From positions 198,989 through 262,988 of the forward strand of contig CAXAMN010000004.1 in the NCBI GenBank assembly GCA_963970005.1: 64,000 nt of DNA, read 5' to 3'. This stretch comes from Durusdinium trenchii. Taxonomy: Eukaryota > Sar > Dinophyceae > Suessiales > Symbiodiniaceae. Below are positions 11,056 to 21,469 of this stretch, one piece after another (the first letter of the stretch is position 1; each line of letters starts with the position of its first letter). A program made the position numbers and the translations under genes. The notes beneath the pieces were generated by a model. It did not search any database and was not told the origin of the DNA. It was given only the letters and a program-made list of their open reading frames with translations.

Positions 11056-12738
11056 TCAGTAGCATGCGCCGTGCTCCTCCAGAACGATTCGATAAGCCTT
11101 CCCAGCCTGCGAGCCCATATGCACTGTACTCGAGGGACTGCTGGCGAGTTGTTCAAAATTACAACCTTGGAAGTGCGCCGGGCAAAAGATAGCTGTTTGC
11201 GACCCCGAAGGAAAGGCTATGCGATATTCATGCATGCCCTGCAATCCAGTGGCTGTGGGCGTGACATCCACAACTAGGCCAAACTTTCGCACTGTGGGGC
11301 TGCTCCACAGTTCTTGTTGTGTGGTGGCCTCATCAACAAAAGTGAGCTGCGGAAGAAAGAGGGCTAGAATGACAAAGACTTCTCGAAACGGGATCGGCGC
11401 CAGTAGGTCTCGAGCCATCTCCGTCAGCCATTGAGCGCATGCACTTTGGGTACCTTTGCCAACACGAAAGTTTTTGAGCAACAGCGCCTGTGCTTCTTCC
11501 ATGGAGGCGATTGGCTGTCCTGCCACACAGCTTTGTAGTAGCGCCAACAATTCCTGGTCAGGACAATGGAGATTGGACACCAACAAACTGATAGCTCCTT
11601 CCCAATCCTCGCTCGTCATGGCCGTTTCGAATCGAATCCAGGAGGCAAGTCGCATCGGAGCAGCAATCCGATCGCGGCGAGGGATAACATCCGGGTGCGT
11701 GAGCTTCAGTGTGGTGAGGCTAACTTTGCCCGCAGGGAGTTGGCACTGGAGCCAGTGCCAGTAACAGTGCTTGTGCTTGCCCATCCATCTTGCAGAGTCT
11801 GTCACATACGTGATGTGTAAGGATCGTTGCAACATGTCGAGCTCGTTCTCTGTCGGCTTCCAGTCACACAAGCAATCTTCAGCAGCATGGACAAGGTAGT
11901 AGTTGTGCCTGTCAGGCTCTGCAGTGGCAACGAGTGCCGCTAAGACACTCTTCGGCATTGCAATGGCGCCTAGGCGCGCTGTGATCTGACTGGCTGGCCA
12001 GAGGCAACGAATTGCTAAGGCAATCACTGCTCCCGTGTAGCTGCCAGCACTAAAACCATTTACAGTAAAATGGGTGGGATCTGCTTGTTCAGTCGGCCGC
12101 AGACACCCAAGCACTGGCAAGTAGGCAAGAAGTCGCAGTGGCTGGAGCGAAAGAAGCTTCCACCAAAGGCCACTGAGAAAGGCCTGGTGCGGCAGCCGTC
12201 GATGAGCAGGGAGCAACCTGGCTGCTTGTAACACATGCTGTGTTCGTTGGTACAGAAGGGCTGCCTTGCCATACCCTAGAGCTTCCCATTTTTGGCACGG
12301 ATTCTGTGTGAGCGCAAATAGGGTGGCGACTTCATGCACTCCGGTCGACCAGCCATAGGCAACCCCCCATTCCTGATCATCAAGGACATCAGCGGGGGAG
12401 AGTGACGGCCCATAGACTTGACTTTCTCCGACCGGCGGACACGTGCAATGAAAGTGCGGGGGGACCTCCCCTTCAAGGGCTCCACCCCCCAGGCCACCAC
12501 AGTTGATTTGAAATACTGACGGCAGTGGTGGGGATGTGCCGCTAACCCAGTACTCATTAAGTTGGGCAATCATCCATAGGACAGTGACCCAGAGTATTTC
12601 ACCCTGCTGACGTTGGTATATAGCTTCAAACCGCTTGGTACCTTTGGGCTCCCTCTTGGGGCGCACCCAGGGGCGGTACCCTTTCCACCACAAAGGACCG
12701 ACAAGCAGTGGTAAGCCACGACCTGGGTCCAATGTGGC
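11056..12738 (-). CDS. Alpha/beta-hydrolase-like domain of polyprotein copy A
   Basis: About 560 codons are open up to the TGA at 11056-11058. The nucleophile-elbow motif GFSAGSYTG is at about 12057-12030. It is followed by LVHAAEDCLCDW, which resembles the strand with the acidic triad residue, and by HKHCYWHWL, a candidate histidine site. All three are conserved in copy B (GFSAGSYTG, LVHAEEDLLRDW, HRYWHWL), and this pattern of constraint supports a Ser-Asp-His hydrolase. The segment QINCGGLGGG (about 12510) is also shared. The substrate is unknown. The preferred start of this exon is 12738, after a CTGCAG acceptor, which keeps the frame with the upstream domain. The region 12738-12650 has no counterpart in B. 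Confidence 0.6.
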   Translation of the reverse strand, partial: ATLDPGRGLPLLVGPLWWKGYRPWVRPKREPKGTKRFEAIYQRQQGEILWVTVLWMIAQLNEYWVSGTSPPLPSVFQINCGGLGGGALEGEVPPHFHCTCPPVGESQVYGPSLSPADVLDDQEWGVAYGWSTGVHEVATLFALTQNPCQKWEALGYGKAALLYQRTQHVLQAARLLPAHRRLPHQAFLSGLWWKLLSLQPLRLLAYLPVLGCLRPTEQADPTHFTVNGFSAGSYTGAVIALAIRCLWPASQITARLGAIAMPKSVLAALVATAEPDRHNYYLVHAAEDCLCDWKPTENELDMLQRSLHITYVTDSARWMGKHKHCYWHWLQCQLPAGKVSLTTLKLTHPDVIPRRDRIAAPMRLASWIRFETAMTSEDWEGAISLLVSNLHCPDQELLALLQSCVAGQPIASMEEAQALLLKNFRVGKGTQSACAQWLTEMARDLLAPIPFREVFVILALFLPQLTFVDEATTQQELWSSPTVRKFGLVVDVTPTATGLQGMHEYRIAFPSGSQTAIFCPAHFQGCNFEQLASSPSSTVHMGSQAGKAYRIVLEEHGACY

Positions 12739-13663
12739 CTGCAGAGGTTCCCACATGAGGAATTTCGGTTCTTGACCTTATATCCTCCCCCTTTCGGGGT
12801 GTGGTCCCCCTGCAGCCCAGCTCGATCCTTGGTGTAGGATCTAACTGGGGCCTGACTGTACATTAAGCCGAGGTAGCCAGAACCTCGACCGCTGGGTGAC
12901 CCAGTCGATAGCGATCCCACCCCACCAATGACCCCCAAACCCGAAGGAATGGGAAGAGACAGGTGGAGGTCCAGGTTACCCCAGACACCGTGACTACTGA
13001 AAGACTGGCATTCGTCACGGAGGAACCGACGGTCTGATCCGTGTGGAGCTTGGCTACCCTCACACGAACTTTGACCGTTAGCCAGGACACAACAAAGACC
13101 AGTAGTCGACCTGCAGGGACGTGGAAGGGAATCACTACACCAATCTCGAAAAGAAAGGTGAAGATCATCCAGACCATTCATTTCCCTGGGCGGTGATGAG
13201 GAGGACGTGGAGAGGAGTCACGGAACCAACCCCACAAGAGAAGGAACCGATCATCCAAACCATTCATTTCCAACCACACCACCAAGTCAACAACCAATCA
13301 ATGAAGTGTACCTGACCCCCCTTAGCAGAGACTCCAGGAGAACGCCGGAAGAGTCTCCACGCAGGGGTTCACCCAACTTGCCTGACCATCCAAAGGAACA
13401 ACCACAAGGGCCCGTGTCCCAAGGAGTGGATGGGGCTGTGGCCCGTCGACCACGCAGCACCAGTTGACACATCCAAGTCACCAAGGACAGCATCAACTGG
13501 CCGGCTAGGGAGTATGACGTAACCATGTCCGTACATGGTTCCAGGTCGGTGGATCTAAAGACAATCTTAAATGCGCACAGTCCTCCCCACCAACCTTGGG
13601 ACCCTCGCGGGTCCACGCTCCCTCTTACAGGCTAGGTATCGGGGACCCCATCCCCCTACCCAC
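12739..13663 (-). other. 925-bp intron-like segment in copy A, absent from copy B
   Basis: On the minus strand, coding sequence ...NAPQ stops at CAG|GTGGGT (13663) and resumes after CTCTGCAG (12739) at codon GCC. This is a phase-0 GT-AG intron. Copy B reads straight through the equivalent position (KAPVETTASL...YEVY). The segment contains the 185-bp repeat (12951-13135), a CCCCCTTTCGGGG hairpin (about 12784-12796) and a 23-bp motif (GATCATCCARACCATTCA) repeated at about 13160 and 13248. It could instead be a transposon insertion that happens to have GT/AG ends. Confidence 0.5.
12951..13135 (-). repeat. 185-bp repeat, copy 1 (inverted relative to copy 2)
   Basis: Its reverse complement matches 15812-15996 at about 179 of 185 positions with no gap. 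It lies inside the intron-like segment of copy A. Homology starts at GTGATTCCCTTCCACG and ends at CCTGTCTCTTCCC. Confidence 0.9.
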
Positions 13664-15643
13664 CTGTGGTGCATTACCTTCCAGGGGCATAATCGTGCCT
13701 CGGAGCTGAAGGAGCAAATCGCTATTAACTTGAAGGAAGTGCTCTTTTTCTCCGGGGACCAGACACTGGGGGTGAGCTAATGCATCTTGCAATTCCTCGT
13801 GAGGACATGCTTCAATGTCTTTGTGGACTGCAACTACCCCTCTTAGTTTAGCGACTTGACTCCACGGCACAAAGAGGGGAGGAGACAGCTGTTGCGGACA
13901 GGGAGTGCATGGACGGGGGTCAGGTGCCTGACTACCCTGAGTCGAGTCGCTTTCGATTGCTTGAGCAAGTCGATCCGCTCTCTTGGCAGAAGTATCAGAC
14001 GAGGGCGTGGATGCTGTCTCCACGTCTGTATCACCGAACTCTGCCGGAAGACAGCTAAGGCTGTCCCCCTGCAGTTGTGCTGTAAAGAGTTCTGTTGCTT
14101 GTGGACGAATCGCCCGCCACTTTAAGAGCAGGCAGAAGCGCAAGGCACTGTTTCCTGCTACCCCAGAGAAATAGCTTGTGAATTTGCACCCTCCTATTGG
14201 TTTCCAAGTCTCCACAGCCCACGCGGGGGGGAGATTGGGCATGCCCAGTATTGCAATCGGCAGCGTTTCCCACCCCTGATGCTCCAGCTCTCGTAAAGCA
14301 GCTTGCGCTCCAACTTTGGCTTTGCCAAAGGCATGAAATATGGCAGGGCGCATTCGGTTGCGCGGCAGTGCACTGGCTTGAAAGAGATGTTCACCTGGCA
14401 ACGACGCGACTGTACATGGCCCCGTAAGCATTGGAAGCACTGAAAGTATTCCCTGTTCAAAGGTGGCTCGAGCCCAGCTAGTGACCCACGGCGTTCGCTC
14501 TCTTCCCGCAGGGGTGAGGGCCCTGGGATGGGATTGCCGTGGCCACTTGATCGTGCTGTCTGAACCAAGTTCATCCGGGGTGGTAACAGGGCTAGGCCAA
14601 AAGTGCTTACACATGTAAAGCCCATATAAGGACCAGACCGTACATAGGTCAAGGGCGGTTTGCATTGCGACACCAACAAAAGGGGTAAACATAGTGCCAC
14701 TGATGACTGTATCGCTTGGATTGACTGGTGGTCTGGCTCTAGATACCAAGGCAAGGCGGCCCGCCTGGAGGCTCTTCGCCAGGGTCGAAGCAGTAGCATC
14801 ATGTTCCAGCGGACTGTGCTTGCTGCGATCGCCGATTGAAACGACCAGTCCTGCATTATATTCCAAGTGAGCCTCTGTGAAGAGGAGCATACCAATTCCT
14901 GCACAGGAACTAGACTCTGAGCGTGCACGCCCCAGCAGATCGACCCACTGGTGCTGCTGATGTGCCAGCTGCAGTAGATCTTGCACCTCAAAAAGCGTGA
15001 CTGGTACACAGTCATTGTCAGTGAGTGCAAAGTGTTGCGCCGGATACAAGAAACGCGCTACCTCTAACACAAAAACTCCTGCCCAGTAGTATGGAACCTT
15101 GTGGAGTCCAGTCGTAGCATCCGCACACACCCAGAGTATGTCAGTTGTTTCTTCCTGGGGACCTACTAGGCACCTACGGGAAGCCCACCACGCTGCAAAA
15201 GCCGGCCAATGCGGGACATCTGCTGGCATGCGATTGTCCACTATTAAGTAGATCATTTGATTATTCATGATCAAGTCACGATGTGACATTAGTGTTCGAA
15301 TGATGGCAGTAGTGTCAGGCAAATCCCCCTCAGTTTCAAGAGTGGGATACCCCTCGTCCTTTTTGGGTGGCTGAGCTCGAACATCGGACAAGCCCAGAGT
15401 AGGGCAGGCAGAATCAAGGCCGAAAGGACTGCTGAGAGTGTCTTTCATAGCCATCGCTGCATATGCTTCCTCCTGGGACTGGTCCACACTAGCCTCCGTA
15501 CCCCTAGCGAAGCTGGCCTGGCCATCTGCTGTCAACCATTCCGCATGATCACGCGTATATACAAAAGGCACGTGGACTCTGTCCTCCAACCCTTCCGTTA
15601 GGTCCAGTGAATTACTGTCCTCCATCCACGGGTCATGTGACAT
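13664..15643 (-). CDS. GT-A-like domain at the N-terminus of polyprotein copy A
   Basis: 660 codons from the ATG at 15643 (MSHDPWMEDS), chosen because it aligns with the ATG of copy B (MAYTDDPW). The conserved core is MIYLIVDNR (about 130-138), PYYWAGVFVLEVARFLYP, then TDNDCVPVTLFEVQDL (about 208-223) and EAHLEYNAGLVVSIG (about 257-271). A DxD motif followed by an NAG[LV]VV strand is typical of GT-A-fold glycosyltransferases, where DxD binds the metal and nucleotide-sugar. This assignment is by motif only. A second conserved block is SLPGEHLFQAS...FHAFGKAK...WETLPIAILGMP...ETWKPIGG, and a third is NSALRFCLLLKW. The end (LFVPWSQVAKL) matches the B junction LFVPWQEIATQV. A spliced-leader relict lies 146 bp upstream. 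Confidence 0.5.
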
Positions 15644-15788
15644 GATTGTTGCTCTGTTCGAAGGTACGAAAGCAGCCCCCGCCAACTAAGGCTGGCAGTT
15701 GCCCTGAGCGCCGCAAGCAAACGAAAGGCAACAATGGTGATGTCAGCTAAGGCTGACCTCACACATGTGTGCTGGCCGCTACGACCTG

Positions 15789-15807
15789 CTTGAGCCAAAG
15801 GCTACGG
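15789..15807 (-). other. Relict dinoflagellate spliced leader at the 5' end of copy A
   Basis: The minus strand reads CCGTAGCCTTTGGCTCAAG. The known dinoflagellate spliced leader has CCGTAGCC, then AT, then TTTGGCTCAAG, so only two bases are missing. It is oriented with copy A and lies 146 bp upstream of its ATG, the expected place for the leader of a trans-spliced mRNA. Since the leader is added to RNA, its presence in DNA implies reverse transcription and reinsertion of an mRNA. Confidence 0.8.
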
Positions 15808-15811
15808 AAGT

Positions 15812-15996
15812 GTGATTCCCTTCCACGTCCCTGGGGGTCGACTTCTGGTCTTTGTTGTGTCCTTGCTAACGGTCAAAGTTCGTGTGAGGGTAGCCAAGCT
15901 CCACACGGATCAGACCGTCGGTTCCTCCGTGACGAATGCCAGTCTTTCAGCAGTCACGGTGTCCGGGGTAACCTGGACCTCCACCTGTCTCTTCCC
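15812..15996 (+). repeat. 185-bp repeat, copy 2, between polyprotein copies A and B
   Basis: About 97% identical to the reverse complement of 12951-13135. One end lies 5 bp from the spliced-leader relict of copy A (15789-15807). The other end is where copy B's protein homology stops (about 16000). It therefore fills the join between the two tandem polyprotein copies. The inverted pair flanks 2.7 kb that includes the GT-A-like domain. Confidence 0.9.
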
Positions 15997-18900
15997 AGGC
16001 CTCTGGGGTTGGGATGTAGGCTACTGTCCATGACTTGGGACTGCTTTGCCGAAGAGCCAATTCTTCCTTTGACTCAAGGGAGCCCTGCCTAGACTTCTTC
16101 TTGGGTTGGGTGACATGTTCGAGCAGCACTACCAACAGTGCGAAGACGTGGCTACCTTCTCGAAGCACTAGTCGATAGACTCTCCCGACCTGACTGCCAT
16201 GTGGATTTGCTCGGAGGGCAGCGTGGCCAGGGATTCAAAGCTCTGGACAGGTTGCTCTGGGGAGACAAAGGCCGCAGCCCTTGAATTGGGAGTGAAAGCT
16301 ATCTTATATTCACGCATACCCTGGAGTCCTTGGGCGATGGGTGTGACATGGATTATAGACAATTCATTGCTGATGGCTGGACTGTACCACAACTTGCAAT
16401 CTAGCTTGGCTCCTTCTGCAAGGGTCAGCTGGGGCAGGAAAAGAGCAAGAATGACAAAGACTTCCTTTGAAGGGGATCGGCTTGAACAGATCCCGTGTGA
16501 CTTCCGTGAGCCATTGCTCACATGCATTTGGCTCACTGCTACCTACTCTAAAGTTGCGCAAAAGCAGGGCTTGAGCTTGCGCCATTGACGAGATCCCCTG
16601 TTCTGGTACACAACTACGCAACAGGTCGAGGAGCGCAGGATCCGGTAGGTGGATCTGAGGTACCAGCTGCTCAATAGCAGTGCGCCAATCTTGTTGGTTC
16701 ATGACTGTTTCAAAACGGATCCAGGACGCCAGTCGAAGTGGCGCAGCCATTCTATCTCGGATGGGAATAACATCCGGGTGGCTTAGCTTGAGTTCGGAGA
16801 GGGGCCACCGACCTTCAGGGAGGCTGCAGTGCAACCAGTGCCAATATCGATGTTTGTCAGCGCCCATCCATTTATCAGCCTCCGTGACAAGGGTGCATCG
16901 AAGGCGGTACTCAATGACCTTTCTGTTGGTGGGACTGGGATGCCAATCGCGCAGCAAATCCTCTTCAGCATGAACTAGGTGAATGTCGCAATGGCCAGGG
17001 GATGCTAGTTCCATTAGAGCTCCCATAATTCCTTTAGGCATTGCTATAGCACCCAGTGTTGCCGAAACGGGGCATTCAGGAAACAGGTGACACAGGGCTA
17101 TGACAAAGGTGGCGCCCGTGTAACTGCCCGCACTGAATCCTTCGACGTGAAACTTGGTAGGAGTATAGAGTCTAGCGACTTCTGTGCTATTCCCAATACA
17201 CGTCAAGTATGGAAGGCGCTTGAGGATACGCTCCGGCTGAAAGGGCAAAAGTTTCCACCACAATCCACTCAGGAACGCAGCATGGGGAACTCGGCGATGG
17301 GCAGGCACCTGCCTGGAGGCTTCTAAGACTACCTGCATCCTGCGGTATAGGGTGGCTGCTCGGCCATAGCCTAGTGTTTCCCAACACTCGCAGGGGTCAG
17401 TGGTATGCGACATTAGGATTGCAAGCTCATGCAGACTGGACGTGTGACCAGCAGCTACCTCAGTGACCTGTCCACAATAACGGTCTGCAGGTGTTGAGGA
17501 GGGACCATACACACACGTGCCATTGACGCGAGGGTGAGTACAGTTAATGGTCGGAGTAGTTGGGCTGCTCAGGGTGCCTCCACCGAGGCCACCACAGTTA
17601 ATCTGGATGATGTCCGGCAGGGGCTCCTTGGGAGCGGTGAGCCAAAACCCGTGTGATTGCGCCATATGCCAGAGCAACTTTTCCCAGGGATATACCTCAT
17701 ACATGGAGCCTAGGACCAAAGAAGCGGTCGTTTCAACAGGCGCTTTGTCATGCGGGATTTGACAGAACATAGCACCTTGCAATTGGTGGAATTCTCTTTG
17801 TTCGTCGACTGCAAGGGCTCCTATGGCGACATTGAACATGGCTCGGAGGTCTTCTGTAGAGGCTTCGTGTTCCACGGGGATGCCTACCTGTGTTGCTATT
17901 TCTTGCCATGGCACAAAAAGGGCCGGCGTGGCCAGCTGCGGGTTAGTGGGACGGCAGCTAACTCTCCGACTCGACTGTTCTGGTCTGCTACTGCAGCCAA
18001 GAGCGAACGTTCAAGAAAAGTCTGATTCGTCTCAGAGACCGTGCGGACTGATTCAACATCCGAAACTTCCACTTGCCTGGCAGCAGGGAAGAGGGCTGTG
18101 GATGGAACCGAAATGGCATGCCATCGCAGTAGCAGGCAGAAACGAAAGGCACTATTACCCGTTAGTGCACTCGGCCCCCCTGTAAAACAACACCACCAAT
18201 TGGCTTCCATGTCTCCTGGGACCACGCCGCTGGGTAGTGCGGCATGCCTAAGAGTGCAATGGGGAGAGTCTCCCACCCAAATCGTGCCAAACGCGCCAGC
18301 CGGTCATGTGCGTCCAGCTTTGCCTTACCAAAGGCATGAAAGATCACAGGTCTCATGCGGTCTGGCGCAATGCGACTAGCCTGAAAGAGGTGCTCCCCAG
18401 GCAAGGAGATAGCTTTGCAGGGTCCTTCTAAGTGTGGTAGCGCAGACAGACATCCTTGCTCAAAGGTGGCTCGGGCCCAACTGGTGAGCCAGGGCGTGCG
18501 TTCTTGTCCTGCGTCGGTAAGGGCTCCAGGGTGAGCTCGTTTTGGCCACTTGATTGAAGTGAGGTGCTGTTGATCACTACAGGCGCCCTCAGGTATCGGC
18601 CAAAACTGGTAACACATGTAAGTACCATAAAGTGCCCATACAACAGCCAAGTCAAGCGAATGTTCCATAGGGACTCCTATGAGCGGGGTGAAAAGGGATC
18701 CCCAGCCTCAGTAGGGCACTCCGGCGGGGCAGCCATGGCTAGTAGTTGTTGGCGATAGTCTTCTAGTTCTTCTGCTAAGTTCTCCGCAGTTGATGTTGCT
18801 TCAATCGGACTAGGACGGTTGGGACTGCCAATGGATATGACCAAGCCAGCATTATATTCCAGATGCGCCTCTGTGAAGAGCAGCATCCCAGGTTTGCTTT

Positions 18901-19672
18901 TGACGAGGTCAGGATCAGCTCGATACCCTGTCAGGTCAGGCCATCGAAATTGACTTTCTGCGAGGGCCATGAGGTCCTGCACTTCAAAAAGTGTAACTGG
19001 GACGCAGTCATTGTCTACTAGCCCAAAGTGCACTTTTGGAAAGAGAAATCGAGCTGCTTCCAACACAAAAACTCCGGCCCAGTAGTAGGGGACTGCTCGC
19101 AGTCCGTTGGCATGAGTTGCCTGCGCCCACAGAACATCAGTGCGTTCTTGCTGAGGTCCGACCAAGGCCCGTCTGGCTGCCCACCACTGGGCAAAGGCAG
19201 GCCAGTGTTCGACCTGCTCCGGCGCCCGATTGTCGACAATCAGGTAAATCATGCCACATGACTCAATGAGCTCCTTATGCATAAGTAAACACGCTACGAT
19301 GGCAGCAGTGTCAGGGCCGTGTCCTTGTTGCTGTGTAGCTGGGTAGCCTGGATCTCTATCTACAGGCTGCGACCTGACATCGGAGATTCGACACATACCA
19401 ATGTTTGTATCGAGGCCTAGGTACGACTGTACTGCGGATGGTATGCGCAGTGCCTGATAAGCCTGCGCTTTGGCCTGATGGTCAGTATAGGGACAACCAT
19501 ACAAAAAGGCCTGTCTTTTTTGTTGGGTGATCCACCCTGGACTGGAGTGCAGAGGGGGCACAGTACGGACATGTTCATCCTCCGACTCATCCATGATGTC
19601 CAGGGTTCCCCCAACCGCGGCAGCGTCCTCTTCATTGTCACTTACTGCCCATGGATCGTCAGTATATGCCAT
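15997..19672 (-). pseudogene. Polyprotein copy B: GT-A-like plus hydrolase-like domains, frameshifted and truncated
   Basis: Starts at the ATG at 19672 (ACAATGG context). The GT-A-like core is intact (MIYLIVDNR, LVDNDCVPVTLFEVQDL, EAHLEYNAGLVISIG). Comparison with copy A shows frame changes near 18700 (LFTPLIGVPM continues in another frame), about 18180 (after WKPIGG), about 17940, about 16470 (IPFK...EVFVILALFLPQL) and about 16175. The hydrolase-like block (17914-16364) carries GFSAGSYTG, LVHAEEDLLRDW and HRYWHWL. At the C-terminus B reads on without the stop found in copy A at 11056, into a basic linker (TQPKKKSRQG) equivalent to copy A's SPSRKRKG. Homology ends at about 16000 at the 185-bp repeat, so the helicase is missing. 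It is an older, decaying paralogue. Confidence 0.75.
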
Positions 19673-20282
19673 GTTGTCAGTAATTGGACGTGCTCACGGA
19701 CTGATGGGGGCGGCCTCCAACACGGGTTGGCTGCCGAGGTGATGCAGGTGGGATAATATTACCACCACGTGATGCCTTAGGCTCAATGTTGCGGTTATCA
19801 CAACTCAAGGTGCCTTCCACACGGGTGGACTGCACTGACGTGCTGAGGCTCCTGGAGAAGTGACTGCGGCTGCTGGGAGCCAACGTGGCTGCAGTTATGC
19901 ATCAGGCATTCATTGCTTGCTGATCTTTGGAAAGGAAGCATGATGTGTGCCCAGTGCTAAGTCACCGCCCACTCCTGAAAACAGTTGACCCCCTCATTCA
20001 ACTTGCAACAAGGCTAGTGGGGACGATATCCCATCAGCCTATCTGGCCATTTCCTCAAAACATCACTAGTAAGGAAACAAGGAGAGAAACAGGTGGGAAA
20101 GTAGCGGTGAGAATACCCAGCAAGTCATCCTATCCGCAGTAGACAAGAACCCAATCTACAGGCCACCACTCAGTACGAAAATACGCACAAATGAGTCTGG
20201 AGTGGTCCTGCTACTTCGCTGCCTGCCTACCAGTTTGCCAAGTGACCACCCGGAAACCTACACTTCTCATATGTCAAAATCA
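19673..20282. other. Spacer between copy B and the next minus-strand ORF
   Basis: No coding frame is supported on either strand. Apart from the spliced-leader-like motif at 19874-19894, nothing recognisable is seen. Confidence 0.4.
19874..19894 (-). other. Degenerate spliced-leader-like motif upstream of copy B
   Basis: The minus strand contains AGCCACGTTGGCTC, matching the leader at 14 of 21 positions (AGCCA and TTGGCTC exact). It lies about 200 bp upstream of the ATG of copy B, in the right orientation. Taken alone it is weak. Confidence 0.35.
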
Positions 20283-21080
20283 TCAGAATTGGGGTGCGAG
20301 CAGGTATGCGGCAAAAAGGAGGCCATTGAGGTCTGCGTGAACTATTGTTAACGGTAGGTGCATGCGCTGCTGGGCAGGTACGGGCATCGTCGGTAAGAGG
20401 CGCTCAACATCCTGAAGCGAGACCAGCATGGCCTGTACTCGATTGTAAAGGGCAGTGTCTACTCGGTGATGCTCTCTGGCAGTGAAACGCTGTCCAGCTT
20501 CGTCCACATTTTCGTGTTGATCCGGTTCAGCCCGTCTACGTGCCATCTGTCGAGGAGCAACCCCTGGTGGCCGCATCCACGACCAAGTGACAGGCGGCCA
20601 ACCAATCGGCGACCGCGGAAGGAGAGCAACATTGCTGTTCATGAGCGCAAGTAGGGGCTCTTCATGGTACAGGATGTGATGGACCATACGCCACCGGTAC
20701 CCTTTATTAGAACCATAGACACTTACGCCCCTGTCATTTATAGCCAAACACTGCTGCGTGCAAACATTGATCCACCTATCACAATGCAAGACCCGCGTCT
20801 TAGTAAGTGCAGGAGGAAAAGTGAAGCCATCCCTCCAGCCCTGGACGACTGCTGCACATCTTGGATAATTCTCTGCCAATGCAAAGAAGTGCAGCATGTA
20901 TACATTCATGAGGTTGCCCTCGTGATGAAAGTTTACTTGAATGTCAAGGACACCAGAATGAATATCCGGACATTTGTCCTCCAGCCGTACGTAGGCAGAC
21001 ACGTCAACGAATCCGTCGATATCAAGGGATACCGGCTCTGGTGCGTTTCCAACTGCCCACGGCGGCGCAGGAGGCATCAT
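20283..21080 (-). CDS. Unrecognised ORF of the minus-strand element cluster (265 aa)
   Basis: Uninterrupted from a double ATG at 21080 to the stop at 20283. The N-terminus is Pro-rich (MMPPAPPWAVGNAPEP). The middle has folded-protein character (VLDIQVNFHHEGNLMNVYML, VVQGWRDGF, CDRWINVCTQQCLAINDRG), with several Trp and Cys residues. Residues 170-210 are Arg/Glu-rich, and the end is hydrophobic (NGLLFAAYLLAPQF). No family was recognised. It lies on the same strand as, and upstream of, polyprotein copy B. A spliced-leader-like motif lies about 240 bp upstream. It may be another retroposed gene of the same lineage or a fragment of a larger polyprotein. Confidence 0.45.
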   Translation of the reverse strand: MMPPAPPWAVGNAPEPVSLDIDGFVDVSAYVRLEDKCPDIHSGVLDIQVNFHHEGNLMNVYMLHFFALAENYPRCAAVVQGWRDGFTFPPALTKTRVLHCDRWINVCTQQCLAINDRGVSVYGSNKGYRWRMVHHILYHEEPLLALMNSNVALLPRSPIGWPPVTWSWMRPPGVAPRQMARRRAEPDQHENVDEAGQRFTAREHHRVDTALYNRVQAMLVSLQDVERLLPTMPVPAQQRMHLPLTIVHADLNGLLFAAYLLAPQF

Positions 21081-21317
21081 GAGAGCGTGCCGTAAAGAGC
21101 AACAACGCTATTCTACAGGTATTTCTGAGCCTCTTACAGCAGCGCTGAAAAACAAAACGACCTGCAAAACTCAGCTGGTGCAGTTTCATAATCACGGTGG
21201 GGCGGAAGAGGTTGCAAGCAGGAGTGTCTGCGCAGTTTGCTACACTTGTTATGTGTAAGGATTGTGTGAGTTTCGTGTAAGAGCCGTGGGAGGTACCTGA
21301 CAGGGCTTTGCCGTCAG

Positions 21318-21340
21318 GGGGAGCCAAATCTCGCTACCGA
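21318..21340 (-). other. Degenerate spliced-leader-like motif upstream of the 265-aa ORF
   Basis: The minus strand reads CGGTAGCGAGATTTGGCTC. Compared with the leader, GTAGC, A and TTTGGCTC match, with one inserted base (about 15 of 21 positions). The orientation and distance fit a 5' leader for the ORF starting at 21080. Confidence 0.4.
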
Positions 21341-21469
21341 CAACATGAAAGAGGAGGTCGAGCCTGGAGCCTCTGACAAGCTATCACCAGCGCAGGCGAC
21401 TGTGTCAGGCCTTATTGCACTGGACATTTTTTCGGGTGAGCCCCTGGCCTTGGCGGGGGCAGGTGCTCG

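Noticed and set aside
15769-16092. Plus-strand and minus-strand ORFs sharing GLCCVLANGQSSCEG in two places
   Set aside because: The similarity comes from the 185-bp inverted DNA repeat, not from a conserved protein; mismatches are not biased to third positions.
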